From positions 39,508 through 103,507 of the forward strand of contig NZ_JNWV01000034.1 of assembly GCF_000716535.1 (NCBI RefSeq): DNA of 64,000 bases, read 5' to 3'. Positions 43,390 to 52,371 of the stretch are shown piece after piece. The notes under the pieces are model-generated. The model made no database searches. It was not told where the DNA came from and worked only from the letters and a program-made list of their open reading frames with translations. Every line of letters begins with the position of its first letter. Position 1 is the first letter of the stretch. This stretch comes from Streptomyces flaveolus (GTDB lineage: Bacteria; Actinomycetota; Actinomycetes; Streptomycetales; Streptomycetaceae). The position numbers and the translations under genes were made by a program.

Positions 43390-43586
43390 GCGCTGATCAA
43401 CTGCGAGGAGGGGTCAGGGGTCACGCAGCGACTCGCGCGCGCCAAGCCGTAGACGGCTCCTAAGCAAACACACCCGAACACCTGACAGCCCCCTTCCAAC
43501 ACAGTCAGACACGTCCTACCGTAAACGCGCACCGATGACGCGTACATGCAGTCATCCCTGTTTCGCGAGTCGGAGGAACGTCAACG

Positions 43587-45620
43587 ATGCGTCACCTTCA
43601 CACCCGCACGACCCGCACCACCACCCGCCGAAGAGTGGCCGGAGCGCTCACCGCCGGCCTGCTGTGCGCGGCGGGCCTCGCCGCCCCCGCCCTGGCGGCC
43701 CCCGCCGAGACCCCGGCCACGCCCGCCCTGGCCGACGGGCTCGCCCTCACCCCGCCGATGGGCTTCAACAACTGGAACTCCACCCACTGCCGCGCCGACT
43801 TCAACGCGTCCATGGTCAAGGGCATCGCGGACCTGTTCGTGGAGAAGGGCCTGAAGGACGCGGGCTACCAGTACGTCAACCTGGACGACTGCTGGGCCCT
43901 GCCGGACCGTGACGCGAACGGCAAGCTGGTGCCCGACCCCGTGCGTTTCCCCGACGGGATCAAGGCGGTCGCGGACTACGTCCACGCCAAGGGGCTCAAG
44001 CTCGGCATCTACACCAGCGCCGGCACCAAGACCTGCGACAGCGTGGGATTCCCGGGCGCCCTGGGCCACGAGTACAGCGACGCACGGCAGTTCGCCGACT
44101 GGGGCGTGGACTACCTGAAGTACGACAACTGCAACAACCAGGGCGTGGACGCCCAGCAGCGCTACCGGACCATGCGTGACGCGCTGAAGGCGACCGGGCG
44201 GCCCATCGTCTACAGCATCTGCGAGTGGGGCCAGAACAAGCCCTGGGAGTGGGCCTCGGACGTCGGCCACCTGTGGCGGACCACCGGTGACATCAGCGAC
44301 AACTGGAGCTCGATGCTGTCGATCCTGAAGCAGAACCTCCCGCTCGCGCCGTACGCCGGACCCGGTCACTGGAACGACCCCGACATGCTGGAGGTCGGCA
44401 ACGGCGGCATGACGGACACCGAGTACCGCTCGCACTTCTCGCTCTGGTCGGTCATGGCCGCGCCCCTGCTCATCGGCACCGACCTGCGCAAGGCCTCCCA
44501 GGCGACGTACGACATCCTCGGCAACAAGGAGGTCATCGCCGTCGACCAGGACCCGCTCGGCAAGCAGGGCACCGTCGTCTCGTCCGGGGGCGGGCGCTGG
44601 GTCGTCGCCAAGGAGATGAAGGACGGCAGCCGCGCGGTGGCCCTCTTCAACGAGTCCGGCACCGCCCAGCGGATCGCCACCAGCGCCGGCGCCGTCGGCC
44701 TGCCGGACGCCGACGCCTACGTCCTGCGCGACCTGTGGCAGCACCGCTCGTACAACACCGCCGGCACCATCGCCGCCACCGTCCCGGCGCACGGCACGGT
44801 CCTGCTGCGCGTCTCGGCCGACCCGCACTGGGCCGACCGTCCGCCGGCCGTGGAACTCGGTCTGGACGGCAGCCCGTTGCTGGAGGCCGCCACCCCGGCC
44901 ACGTTCACCAGCACCGTCACCGACCTGGGCCGGACACCCGCGCGGCGGGTCTCCGTGTCGCTGACCGGCCCCGCCGGCTGGACCGTACGGCCCACCTCGG
45001 CGACCTCGGCCGCAGTCCTCGCCCCCGGAGGGACACTGCGCACCGGCTGGCGGGTGACCGCGCCGTCCGGCACGCCGACCGGCTCCTACGGCCTCACGCT
45101 CACGACGAGCTACCGCTCGCCGTCCGGCACAGCGGTCACCAGCACCCTTCCGCTGACCGCGTCCGTCGTCGTGCCGCCGCCCTCCGGGACGTCGTACCTC
45201 GGTGATCTGCCGTGGCTGGCGGCGACCAGCGGCTGGGGGCCGGTGGAGCGGAACACCAGCAACGGTGAGAGCGCCGCCGGTGACGGGCACCCGCTGACCA
45301 TCGGCGGGACGGTGTACGCAAAGGGGCTCGGCGTCCACGCGCTCAGCGAGGTCTCCTTCTACACCGGCAAGGCGTGCGAGAAGGTCACCGCGCAGGTCGG
45401 CGTGGACGACGAGAAGGGCACGAACGGCACCGTCGCCTTCGAGATCTGGGCCGACGGCACCAAGGCCGCGTCCACCGGCGTCCTCACCAACGCGATGCCC
45501 GCCCAGCCGCTCACCGCCGACGTCACCGGTGCCCAGGTGGTACGGCTGGTCGTCACCGACGGCGGCGACGGCGTCGACTCGGACCACGCGGACTGGGCGG
45601 ACGCCCAGCTCACCTGCTGA
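43587..45620 (+). CDS. Secreted GH27 alpha-galactosidase with NEW3 and NPCBM domains
   Basis: A 677-residue exported enzyme. Residues 1-~38 are a long signal peptide with a twin-Arg-like TTRRRVAGAL. The GH27 catalytic domain (~45-410) starts LTPPMGFNNWNSTHC and has the nucleophile Asp180 in YLKYDNC and the acid/base Asp235 in RTTGDISDNW. An Ig-like NEW3 domain (~425-530) and a C-terminal NPCBM carbohydrate-binding domain (LGDLPWLAATSGWGPVERNT, KGLGVHALSEV) follow. It releases alpha-linked galactose from plant galacto-oligosaccharides or galactomannan outside the cell. Starts with GGAGGAAC upstream. Adjacent LacI and ROK genes may handle the products. Confidence 0.95.
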   Translation: MRHLHTRTTRTTTRRRVAGALTAGLLCAAGLAAPALAAPAETPATPALADGLALTPPMGFNNWNSTHCRADFNASMVKGIADLFVEKGLKDAGYQYVNLDDCWALPDRDANGKLVPDPVRFPDGIKAVADYVHAKGLKLGIYTSAGTKTCDSVGFPGALGHEYSDARQFADWGVDYLKYDNCNNQGVDAQQRYRTMRDALKATGRPIVYSICEWGQNKPWEWASDVGHLWRTTGDISDNWSSMLSILKQNLPLAPYAGPGHWNDPDMLEVGNGGMTDTEYRSHFSLWSVMAAPLLIGTDLRKASQATYDILGNKEVIAVDQDPLGKQGTVVSSGGGRWVVAKEMKDGSRAVALFNESGTAQRIATSAGAVGLPDADAYVLRDLWQHRSYNTAGTIAATVPAHGTVLLRVSADPHWADRPPAVELGLDGSPLLEAATPATFTSTVTDLGRTPARRVSVSLTGPAGWTVRPTSATSAAVLAPGGTLRTGWRVTAPSGTPTGSYGLTLTTSYRSPSGTAVTSTLPLTASVVVPPPSGTSYLGDLPWLAATSGWGPVERNTSNGESAAGDGHPLTIGGTVYAKGLGVHALSEVSFYTGKACEKVTAQVGVDDEKGTNGTVAFEIWADGTKAASTGVLTNAMPAQPLTADVTGAQVVRLVVTDGGDGVDSDHADWADAQLTC

Positions 45621-45672
45621 CCCGCCGGGGCTCCGCTCCGGACACCGCCCGGGTCTGAGCCCGAGCCGGGCC

Positions 45673-45714
45673 AGGGGCTCCGCTGGGTCGCCACCCTGAT
45701 CCAGCGGAGCCCCT
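45673..45714. terminator. Bidirectional hairpin between convergent genes
   Basis: AGGGGCTCCGCTGG, a 14-base loop, CCAGCGGAGCCCCT: perfect 14-bp stem between the convergent alpha-galactosidase and ROK kinase genes, touching the ROK stop codon. Confidence 0.9.
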
Positions 45715-46666
45715 AGTGGCTCGCCACCGTCGCGTCCGGGGTGCGGGTCAGGGCCGCCGCGGCCGCGCCGACCAGGCCCGCGTCGGTCCCCATCTGCGCG
45801 GGGACGACGGTGAGGTGCCGCACGAAGGACAGGGTCGCGTAGTCGGTGAGGGCCTTCCGTAGGGGCGTGAACAGGACGTCACCCGCCTTGCCGACGCCCC
45901 CGCCGATCACCGCGATATCGATCTCGACCAGGGTCGCGGTGGCCGCGATACCGGCGGCGAGCGCCTGCGCCGCCCGTTCGAAGGAGGCCACGGCCACCGG
46001 GTCGCCCGCGCGGGCGGCGGCGGCCACCGCGGCGGCCGAGGTGTCACCGTCGGGCCCGGGGCGCCATCCCCGCTCCACGGCCCGGCGGGCGATGTTCGGG
46101 CCGCTGGCGATGCGCTCCACGCACCCGCGCGAGCCGCACGGGCAGAGATCGCCGTCCAGGTCGACGCTGATGTGGCCGATGTGCCCGGCGTTGCCGGTCG
46201 GCCCCGGATGCAGGCGCCCGCCCAGCACCAGGCCACCGCCGACACCCGTCGAGACCACCATGCACAGCGCGTTGTCGTGGCCGCGCGCGGCGCCCTGCCA
46301 GTGCTCGGCCGCGGTGATCGCGACACCGTCGCCGATCAGCTCCACCGGCAGGCCCCCGGTGAGCGTGCGTACCCGGTCCACCAGCGGGAAGTCGCGCCAG
46401 CCCGGCACGTTCACCGGGCTGACGGTGCCCGCCGAGGCGTCGACCGGGCCGGCACTGCCGATGCCGACCGAACCCGCGCGTCCCCACAGGGGCGACCCGG
46501 CGAGTTCGCCGAGCACCTCGGCCACGGCCCGCATGACCGTTTCGCCGTCCTGCTGGGCGGGCGTGGCGCGCTGGGCGCGGGCCAGGATCCGGCCGCCGCT
46601 GTCCACCAGCGCGCCGGCGATCTTGGTGCCGCCGATGTCCAGGGCCGCCACGAGGTCGGTGTGCAT
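45713..46666 (-). CDS. ROK-family sugar kinase (glucokinase-like)
   Basis: A 317-residue ROK protein without an HTH. ATP-binding AALDIGGTKIAGALVD at the N-terminus, catalytic Asp region ELIGDGVAITAAEHWQGAAR, GVGGGLVLGGRL and zinc motif CPCGSRGCVERIASGP. It phosphorylates a hexose, probably glucose or galactose released by the neighbouring galactosidase (inference). ATG 46666 follows GGGAGA. Divergent from a LacI gene. Confidence 0.92.
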   Translation of the reverse strand: MHTDLVAALDIGGTKIAGALVDSGGRILARAQRATPAQQDGETVMRAVAEVLGELAGSPLWGRAGSVGIGSAGPVDASAGTVSPVNVPGWRDFPLVDRVRTLTGGLPVELIGDGVAITAAEHWQGAARGHDNALCMVVSTGVGGGLVLGGRLHPGPTGNAGHIGHISVDLDGDLCPCGSRGCVERIASGPNIARRAVERGWRPGPDGDTSAAAVAAAARAGDPVAVASFERAAQALAAGIAATATLVEIDIAVIGGGVGKAGDVLFTPLRKALTDYATLSFVRHLTVVPAQMGTDAGLVGAAAAALTRTPDATVASH

Positions 46667-46771
46667 CAGAGTCAGATCTCCCCGTTCAAGCTTGAAAACC
46701 AAAGAGAAGCAGGCCGGTCAAGCGGTGGGGGCGCAGGCCGGAGACAGCGTTGGACAGTCTCTCGCGCATCT

Positions 46772-46783
46772 GACAACGTTGTC
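46772..46783. promoter_or_regulatory. LacI-type operator
   Basis: GACAACGTTGTC, a perfect 12-bp palindrome with the central CG typical of LacI-family sites, in the gap between the divergent ROK kinase and LacI genes. A degenerate second copy GACAGCGTTGGAC lies about 28 bp left. Confidence 0.85.
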
Positions 46784-46876
46784 CAGGCTCTATGCTCGAC
46801 GCCACATCCTCATACAAGCCCACGGACCGCGCACCCCCCCGTGGACGAGTCGGACGAGAGACAGGACAGACGCATC

Positions 46877-47926
46877 GTGCCCGAGACCACCCGCCGCGCA
46901 GACCGCCTTCCCGCGAACCGGTACGGCAACCGGCCGACGATGAAGGACGTGGCGGCGCGCGCCGGGGTCGGGCTGAAGACGGTCTCCCGGGTGGTCAACG
47001 GCGAGCCCGGGGTCACCCCGGACACCGAGCGCCGGGTGCAGGAGGCGATCGAGGCGCTCGGCTTCCGCCGCAACGACAGCGCCCGGGTGCTGCGCAAGGG
47101 CCGGACGGCGAGCATCGGCCTGGTGCTGGAGGATCTCGCGGACCCGTTCTACGGCCCGCTCAGCCGCGCCGTCGAGGAGGTGGCCCGCGCCCACGGCGCC
47201 CTGCTGATCAACGGTTCCAGCGCCGAGGACCCCGAGCGCGAGCAGGAATTGGCGCTGGCCCTGTGCGCGCGCCGGGTGGACGGTCTGGTGGTGATCCCGG
47301 CCGGGGACGACCACCGCTACCTGGAGCCGGAGATCAGGGCGGGTGTGGCGACCGTGTTCGTCGACCGCCCGGCCGGACGGATCGACGCGGACGTGGTGCT
47401 GTCCGACAACTACGGCGGCGCCCGCGACGGGGTCGCCCACCTCATCGCGCACGGCCACCGCCGGATCGGGTTCATCGGTGACATGCCGCGCATCCACACC
47501 GCGGCGGAGCGCCTGCGCGGCTACCGGGCTGCCATGGAGGACGCGGGCATAGCCGTCGAGGAGCGCTGGATGTCCCTCGGCGCGACGAACCCGGAGCGGG
47601 TGCGCCGGGCGGCGGAGGAGATGCTGTCCGGCGCCGACCCGGTCACCGCGATCTTCGCCGGCAACAACCGGGTGACGGTCACCGTGATCCGGGTCCTCGC
47701 CGAGTGGTCCCGCGCGGTGGCGCTCGTCGGCTTCGACGACATCGAGCTGGCCGACCTGCTCCAGCCCGGCGTCACGGTCGTCGCCCAGGACGCGGCGGCC
47801 CTGGGCCGCACCGCCGCCGAACGCCTCTTCCGCCAGCTCGACGGCACGCTCCTCGCGCCCGAGCGCATCGAACTGCCGACCCGCCTGATCACCCGCGGCT
47901 CGGGCGAACTGCCTCCGGCGGTCTGA
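46877..47926 (+). CDS. LacI-family transcriptional regulator
   Basis: A 349-residue LacI repressor. HTH and hinge: TMKDVAARAGVGLKTVSRVV, NGEPGVTPDTERRVQEAIEA. The periplasmic-binding-like sugar domain contains IGLVLEDLADPFYGPLSRAV, FVDRP, VALVGFDDIELADLL and TAAERLFRQL. GTG 46877 gives the family N-terminus. It should bind the GACAACGTTGTC palindrome and repress the ROK kinase gene and itself; a galactosidase gene nearby suggests a galactose or melibiose inducer. Confidence 0.93.
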   Translation: MPETTRRADRLPANRYGNRPTMKDVAARAGVGLKTVSRVVNGEPGVTPDTERRVQEAIEALGFRRNDSARVLRKGRTASIGLVLEDLADPFYGPLSRAVEEVARAHGALLINGSSAEDPEREQELALALCARRVDGLVVIPAGDDHRYLEPEIRAGVATVFVDRPAGRIDADVVLSDNYGGARDGVAHLIAHGHRRIGFIGDMPRIHTAAERLRGYRAAMEDAGIAVEERWMSLGATNPERVRRAAEEMLSGADPVTAIFAGNNRVTVTVIRVLAEWSRAVALVGFDDIELADLLQPGVTVVAQDAAALGRTAAERLFRQLDGTLLAPERIELPTRLITRGSGELPPAV

Positions 47927-48137
47927 GCCCTGCGCAGCCGTCCCGGCCGGCTCCGCCCCCCGGGTGTCGTCGCCGGTCCTGCCGCGCCGGTTCCGTCACT
48001 ACCCGTCGTCGCAGACCGCCGCAGCCATCGCCGTCGGCAGGCTCTCGATCAGCGCGGCACTCTTGCGGTCCCAGCTCCGCGGCCCCGAACTCCCGGCTCG
48101 CTCCGGCCCGTTCGCGTCTCGGACGCAACTGCCCTCG

Positions 48138-49436
48138 CTACTGCGCGGACGCCGTCAGGTCGCCGCGGCGGGGGGCGGCGAAGGTTTCCAGGTCGGTGCG
48201 GGTCAGGCCGGTGAGGCGGGCGACCTCGGGGAGGTCGAGGGCGCCGCAGTCGAGGCCGCGGAGCAGATAGCCGCTGAGGGCCTTGGCGGTGGCGGGCTCG
48301 TCCATGACGTCTCCCCCGGCCCGGTTGGCGTACCGGGCGAGGCGGGCCGCCGCCTGCTCGAACCCCTCTCGGTAGAAGGCGAAGACGGCGGCGTAGCGGG
48401 TGGGGATGTGACCGGGGTGCATGTCCCAGCCCTGGTAGTAGGCGCGGGCGAGGGCGCGGCGGGTGAGGCCGTAGTGGAGGCGCCAGGCGTCGTGGACCTT
48501 GGCGGTCGGGCCGACGGGGAGGACGTTGGTGGAGCCGTCGGACACACGGACGCCGGTGCCGGCCGCCGCGACCTGCATGACCGCCTTGGCGTGGTCGGCG
48601 GCCGGGTGGTCGCTGGCCTGGTGGGCGGCGGAGACGCCGAGGCAGGCGCTGTAGTCGAAGGTGCCGTAGTGCAGCCCCGTGGCGCGGCCCTCGGCGGCCT
48701 GGATCATGCGGGCGACGGTGGCGGTGCCGTCGGCGGCGAGGATGGCCTGGCTGGTCTCGATCTGGATCTCGAAGCCCAGGCGGCCGGCGTCCAGGCCGTG
48801 CGCCTTCTCGAAGGCCTCCAGGAGCCGGACGAAGGCGCCGACCTGCTCGGGGTACGTGACCTTCGGCAGGGTGAGGACCAGGCCCTCGGGCAGGCCGCCG
48901 GCCTCCATGAGGCCGGTGAGGAAGACGTCGAGGGTGCGGATGCCCCGGTCGCGTACGGCCGCCTCCATGCACTTCATGCGGATGCCCATGTACGGCGCCG
49001 CCGTGCCGTTCGCGTACGCCTCGGCGATCAGGCGGGCCGCTCGGGCGGCCGTCTCGTCCTCCTCGGCGTCGGGCCGGGGGCCGTAGCCGTCCTCGAAGTC
49101 GACGCGCAGGTCCTCGACGGGTTCGCGCTCCAGCTTGGCGCGGACGCGGGAGTGGACCGGCTCGGCCAGTTCGTCGGACAGGCCGAGGACCGCCGCGAAG
49201 GAGGCGGCGTCCGGGGCGTGTTCGTCGAGCAGGGCGAGCGCCTGGTCACCCCAGGAGCGGAGGGTGTCGGCGGCGAAGGCGTCCCCGGGGACGTACACGG
49301 TGTGGACGGGCTGCCGGGTGCCGGGGTCTCCGGGGTAGCGGCGCTCCAGCTCCGCGTCGACCGGTGCGAGGGAGGCGCTGATCTCCTCGCTGACGGCACC
49401 CGCGAGACTCGTCGCCACCTTCTCCTGCTGACCCAT
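48138..49436 (-). CDS. DUF6986 aldolase/citrate-lyase-like protein
   Basis: A 432-residue protein: VHTVYVPGDAFAADT, LRVDFEDGYGPRPDAEEDE, YMGIRMKCMEAAVRDRGIRT, LVLTLPKVTYPEQVGAFVRL, and FEIQIETSQAIL with the metal Glu of the HpcH/CitE TIM-barrel fold. It resembles malate-synthase-like CitE proteins and is annotated DUF6986. In Streptomyces this family is associated with purine/allantoin degradation, but no other such gene is present here. ATG 49436 follows GGAGGG. A TTCCG-N5-CGGAA palindrome lies upstream. Confidence 0.83.
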   Translation of the reverse strand: MGQQEKVATSLAGAVSEEISASLAPVDAELERRYPGDPGTRQPVHTVYVPGDAFAADTLRSWGDQALALLDEHAPDAASFAAVLGLSDELAEPVHSRVRAKLEREPVEDLRVDFEDGYGPRPDAEEDETAARAARLIAEAYANGTAAPYMGIRMKCMEAAVRDRGIRTLDVFLTGLMEAGGLPEGLVLTLPKVTYPEQVGAFVRLLEAFEKAHGLDAGRLGFEIQIETSQAILAADGTATVARMIQAAEGRATGLHYGTFDYSACLGVSAAHQASDHPAADHAKAVMQVAAAGTGVRVSDGSTNVLPVGPTAKVHDAWRLHYGLTRRALARAYYQGWDMHPGHIPTRYAAVFAFYREGFEQAAARLARYANRAGGDVMDEPATAKALSGYLLRGLDCGALDLPEVARLTGLTRTDLETFAAPRRGDLTASAQ

Positions 49437-49452
49437 CCCACACCCTCCAAAT

Positions 49453-49481
49453 TTCCGCTCTACGGAATCAACAATCCGTAG
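49453..49481. promoter_or_regulatory. IclR-like operator upstream of DUF6986 gene
   Basis: TTCCG-CTCTA-CGGAA at 49453-49467 is a perfect inverted repeat; the overlapping CTACGGA-N8-TCCGTAG at 49460-49481 is another with 7-bp arms. The block lies 17-45 bp before the start. TTCCGxxxxCGGAA-type sites suit IclR-family regulators of purine/allantoin genes (inference). Confidence 0.65.
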
Positions 49482-49569
49482 AATGAAGTTATCCGGGTGA
49501 TTCTCCCTGGTCAACACCCCGTCCGGACGCTGGTCGCCCGCATCCGCCCGCTCCAGCACCAGGATGCAC

Positions 49570-49607
49570 CGAGGCCCCGGTGACCGGGATCGGTCACCGG
49601 GGCCTCG
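49570..49607. terminator. Perfect 16-bp stem terminator of the etf operon
   Basis: CGAGGCCCCGGTGACC, loop GGGATC, GGTCACCGGGGCCTCG: a 16-bp perfect stem 19 bp beyond the minus-strand stop of etfA. Confidence 0.92.
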
Positions 49608-49625
49608 GGCGCGCCCTGGGGAGAC

Positions 49626-50588
49626 TCAGCCCTTGCGGGCCTTGATCTCCTCGGTCAGCTGCGGCACGACGTCGAACAGGTCGCCGACCACACCGAAGTC
49701 GACCAGCTCGAAGATCGGGGCCTCGGCGTCCTTGTTGACGGCCACGATCGTCTTGGAGGTCTGCATGCCGGCGCGGTGCTGGATGGCGCCGGAGATGCCG
49801 TTGGCGATGTAGAGCTGCGGCGAGACCGACTTGCCGGTCTGGCCGACCTGGTTGGTGTGCGGGTACCAGCCGGCGTCGACGGCGGCACGCGAGGCACCGA
49901 CGGCCGCGCCGAGCTGGTCGGCGAGGCCCTCGATGATCGCGAAGTTCTCGGCGCCGTTCACACCGCGGCCACCGGAGACCACGATCGCGGCCTCGGTCAG
50001 CTCCGGGCGGCCCGTCGACTCACGCGGCGTACGGCCGGTGATCTTCGTGCCGGTCGCCTTGTCCGAGAAGGTCACGGACAGGGCCTCGACCGCGCCTGCG
50101 GCCGGGGCGGCCTCGACGGCGGCCGAGTTCGGCTTGACCGTGATGACCGGGGTGCCCTTGATGACACGGGACTTGGTGGTGAAGGACGCGGCGAACACCG
50201 ACTGGGTGGCCACCGGGCCCTCGTCGCCGGCCTCCAGGTCGACGGCGTCGGTGATGATGCCGGAGCCGATGCGCAGTGCCAGGCGGGCGGCGATCTCCTT
50301 GCCCTCGGCGGAGGACGGGACCAGCACGGCGGCCGGGGAGACGGCCTCGTAGGCGGCCTGGAGGGCGTCCACCTTCGGCACGACCAGGTACTCGGCGTAC
50401 TCGGACGCGTCGTGGGTGAGGACCTTCACCGCGCCGTGCTCGGCGAGCGTGGCGGCGGTGTCGGCGGCGCCGTTGCCCAGCGCGACGGCGACGGGCTCAC
50501 CGAGGCGGCGGGCCAGGGTCAGCAGCTCCAGGGTGGGCTTGCGGACGGCACCGTCCACGTGGTCGACGTAGACGAGGACTTCAGCCAT
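49626..50588 (-). CDS. etfA: Electron transfer flavoprotein subunit alpha
   Basis: A 320-residue EtfA. N-terminal domain begins [20 protein letters not shown]. The FAD-binding C-terminal domain has the family signature [20 protein letters not shown], then [37 protein letters not shown] and [12 protein letters not shown]. With EtfB it accepts electrons from acyl-CoA dehydrogenases. Starts 52 bases after etfB on the same strand and ends before a strong terminator. Confidence 0.97.
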   Translation of the reverse strand: MAEVLVYVDHVDGAVRKPTLELLTLARRLGEPVAVALGNGAADTAATLAEHGAVKVLTHDASEYAEYLVVPKVDALQAAYEAVSPAAVLVPSSAEGKEIAARLALRIGSGIITDAVDLEAGDEGPVATQSVFAASFTTKSRVIKGTPVITVKPNSAAVEAAPAAGAVEALSVTFSDKATGTKITGRTPRESTGRPELTEAAIVVSGGRGVNGAENFAIIEGLADQLGAAVGASRAAVDAGWYPHTNQVGQTGKSVSPQLYIANGISGAIQHRAGMQTSKTIVAVNKDAEAPIFELVDFGVVGDLFDVVPQLTEEIKARKG

Positions 50589-50640
50589 GGGATTGCTCTC
50601 CTGCGAAACGAAGTTGAGGGGCGGTCAGCGGGGGCGAGCC

Positions 50641-51426
50641 TCAGATGAACTTCTGGCTCGCGAGGAACTCAGCGAGCTGCTTGCCGCCCTCGCCCTCGTC
50701 CTTGACGATGGTGCCGGCCGTGCGGGCCGGACGCTCGGTCGCGGTCTCGACCTTGGTGAACGCGCCGTCCAGGCCGACCTCCTCGGCCTCGATGTCGAGG
50801 TCGGACAGGTCCCAGGACTCCACCGGCTTCTTCTTGGCCGCCATGATGCCCTTGAAGGACGGGTAGCGGGCCTCGCCGGACTGGTCGGTGACGGAGACGA
50901 CGGCCGGGAGCTGTGCCTCGAGCTGCTCGGAGGCGGCGTCACCGTCGCGGCGGCCCTTGACCCTGCCGTCCTCGACCGAGACCGCGGACAGCAGGGTGAC
51001 CTGCGGGACGCCCAGACGCTCGGCGACCAGCGCGGGGACGACGCCCATGGTGCCGTCGGTGGAGGCCATACCGGAGATGACCAGGTCGTAGCCGGCCTTC
51101 TCGATGGCCTTGGCCAGGACCAGGGAGGTGCCGATGGCGTCGGTGCCGTGCAGGTCGTCGTCCTCGACGTGGATGGCCTTGTCGGCACCCATCGAGAGGG
51201 CCTTGCGGAGCGCGTCCTTGGCGTCCTCGGGGCCGACCGTCAGGACGGTGACCTCGGCGTCGTCAGCGTTCTCCGCGATCTGCAGCGCCTGCTCGACCGC
51301 ATACTCGTCCAGCTCGGAGAGCAGACCGTCCACGTCGTCGCGGTCGACGGTCAGGTCATCGGCGAAGTGCCGGTCGCCAGTGGCGTCGGGCACGTACTTC
51401 ACAGTGACAACGATCCTCAAGCTCAC
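50641..51426 (-). CDS. etfB: Electron transfer flavoprotein subunit beta
   Basis: A 261-residue EtfB: IVVTVKYVPDATGDRHFADD, NEYAVEQAL-like DEYAVEQALQIAEN, VLTVGPEDAKDALRKALSMG, ADKAIHVED, and the AMP-binding GMASTDGTMGVVPALVAERL. The C-terminal recognition loop includes RYPSFKGIMAAKKKP. First gene of the etfBA operon; the 227-bp gap upstream is promoter DNA and includes AT-richer bases near 51530. Confidence 0.97.
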   Translation of the reverse strand: MSLRIVVTVKYVPDATGDRHFADDLTVDRDDVDGLLSELDEYAVEQALQIAENADDAEVTVLTVGPEDAKDALRKALSMGADKAIHVEDDDLHGTDAIGTSLVLAKAIEKAGYDLVISGMASTDGTMGVVPALVAERLGVPQVTLLSAVSVEDGRVKGRRDGDAASEQLEAQLPAVVSVTDQSGEARYPSFKGIMAAKKKPVESWDLSDLDIEAEEVGLDGAFTKVETATERPARTAGTIVKDEGEGGKQLAEFLASQKFI

Positions 51427-51653
51427 GCCGGCTCTCCTACTGCATCGTCATTTCGGGCTGCCTCTTGCAGGCAGCATAGGCGCCTCAAGCGGCCGATCCC
51501 GGTCGGGGCGTCCGCGCGCTCCGAACGAAATATTACTCGCCAGTACACCCAGTCCATGCCCGCTAAGCAAGCGCTTTGAACTGTGACCTTCGCAACGCAG
51601 CGTAACCGGAACTCGACCGCCTTGCAGGAGGGGGTGAGGCCATCAGGACGTGA

Positions 51654-52163
51654 TCAATCCCGCAGGCCGTTGAACCGGCCCTGGTGGTAGAGGAGCGGGC
51701 GGCCGGCGCCCGAGGGATCGCCGAGGACCACCTCGGCGAGGACGATCCGGTGATCACCGGCCGGGACCCGCCCGACGATCCGGCACACCAGCCAGGCGAG
51801 CACGTCGTCCAGCACCGGTACGCCTTCCGGGCCCTCCCGCCAGGCGGTGGGCGCACCGAAGCGGTCGGCGCCGCTGCGGGCGAAGGTGGCGGCCAGCTCG
51901 CTCTGGTGCTCGCCGAGTATGTGCACGCCGACGTGGTCGGCCTCGGCCACCGCGGGCCAGCAGGACGCGCCGGTGCCGATGCCGAAGGAGACCATCGGCG
52001 GGTCGGCGGAGACGGAGGTCAGGGAGGTGGCGGTGAAGCCGACCGGGCCGGAGGCGCCACGCGCCGTGATCACCGCCACACCGGCGGCGTGCCGGCGGAA
52101 GGTGGAGCGCAGGAGGTCGGGGGAGGCGAGCTGAGCGGTGCCGAGGTCGGGCGTGGCCGTCAT
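51654..52163 (-). CDS. Flavin reductase family protein
   Basis: A 169-residue flavin reductase (NADH:FMN type, split-barrel): RSTFRRHAAGVAVITARGAS, PVGFTATSLTSVSADPPMVS, then HILGEHQSELAATFARSGAD and GDHRIVLAEVVLGD. It supplies reduced flavin to partner monooxygenases. ATG 52163 follows AAGGAC. A 26-residue leader peptide ORF ends 44 bases upstream, suggesting attenuation control. Confidence 0.9.
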   Translation of the reverse strand: MTATPDLGTAQLASPDLLRSTFRRHAAGVAVITARGASGPVGFTATSLTSVSADPPMVSFGIGTGASCWPAVAEADHVGVHILGEHQSELAATFARSGADRFGAPTAWREGPEGVPVLDDVLAWLVCRIVGRVPAGDHRIVLAEVVLGDPSGAGRPLLYHQGRFNGLRD

Positions 52164-52207
52164 GGAGTTGTCCTTCTGCGGAAGTCGGGGCGTGGATCCG
52201 TGGCAGC

Positions 52208-52288
52208 TCAACGGACCGGACAGCGCGCGCTCGCCGTGCGGGCCAGGTCGACGTGGACCCGCCCGTAAAGAAGGAGTTCGGTCGGCAT
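52208..52288 (-). CDS. Putative Cys-containing leader peptide
   Basis: A 26-residue ORF, MPTELLLYGRVHVDLARTAS then ARCPVR. The HVDL.RTASA.C core is the pattern annotated in actinobacteria as putative leader peptide, found upstream of sulfur- and flavin-related genes. It is too short for a working enzyme and lies 44 bp before the flavin reductase gene on the same strand, so a regulatory (ribosome-stalling or Cys-sensing) role is likely. No strong ribosome binding site; possibly leaderless. Confidence 0.75.
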   Translation of the reverse strand: MPTELLLYGRVHVDLARTASARCPVR

Positions 52289-52371
52289 ACGGTCAGGCTG
52301 ACGATAGGTGGCGCGTGCAGTCAAGTTGGTTCCGGGATCTGGAAGATGTCTCACCATTCCCTGACACCGGC

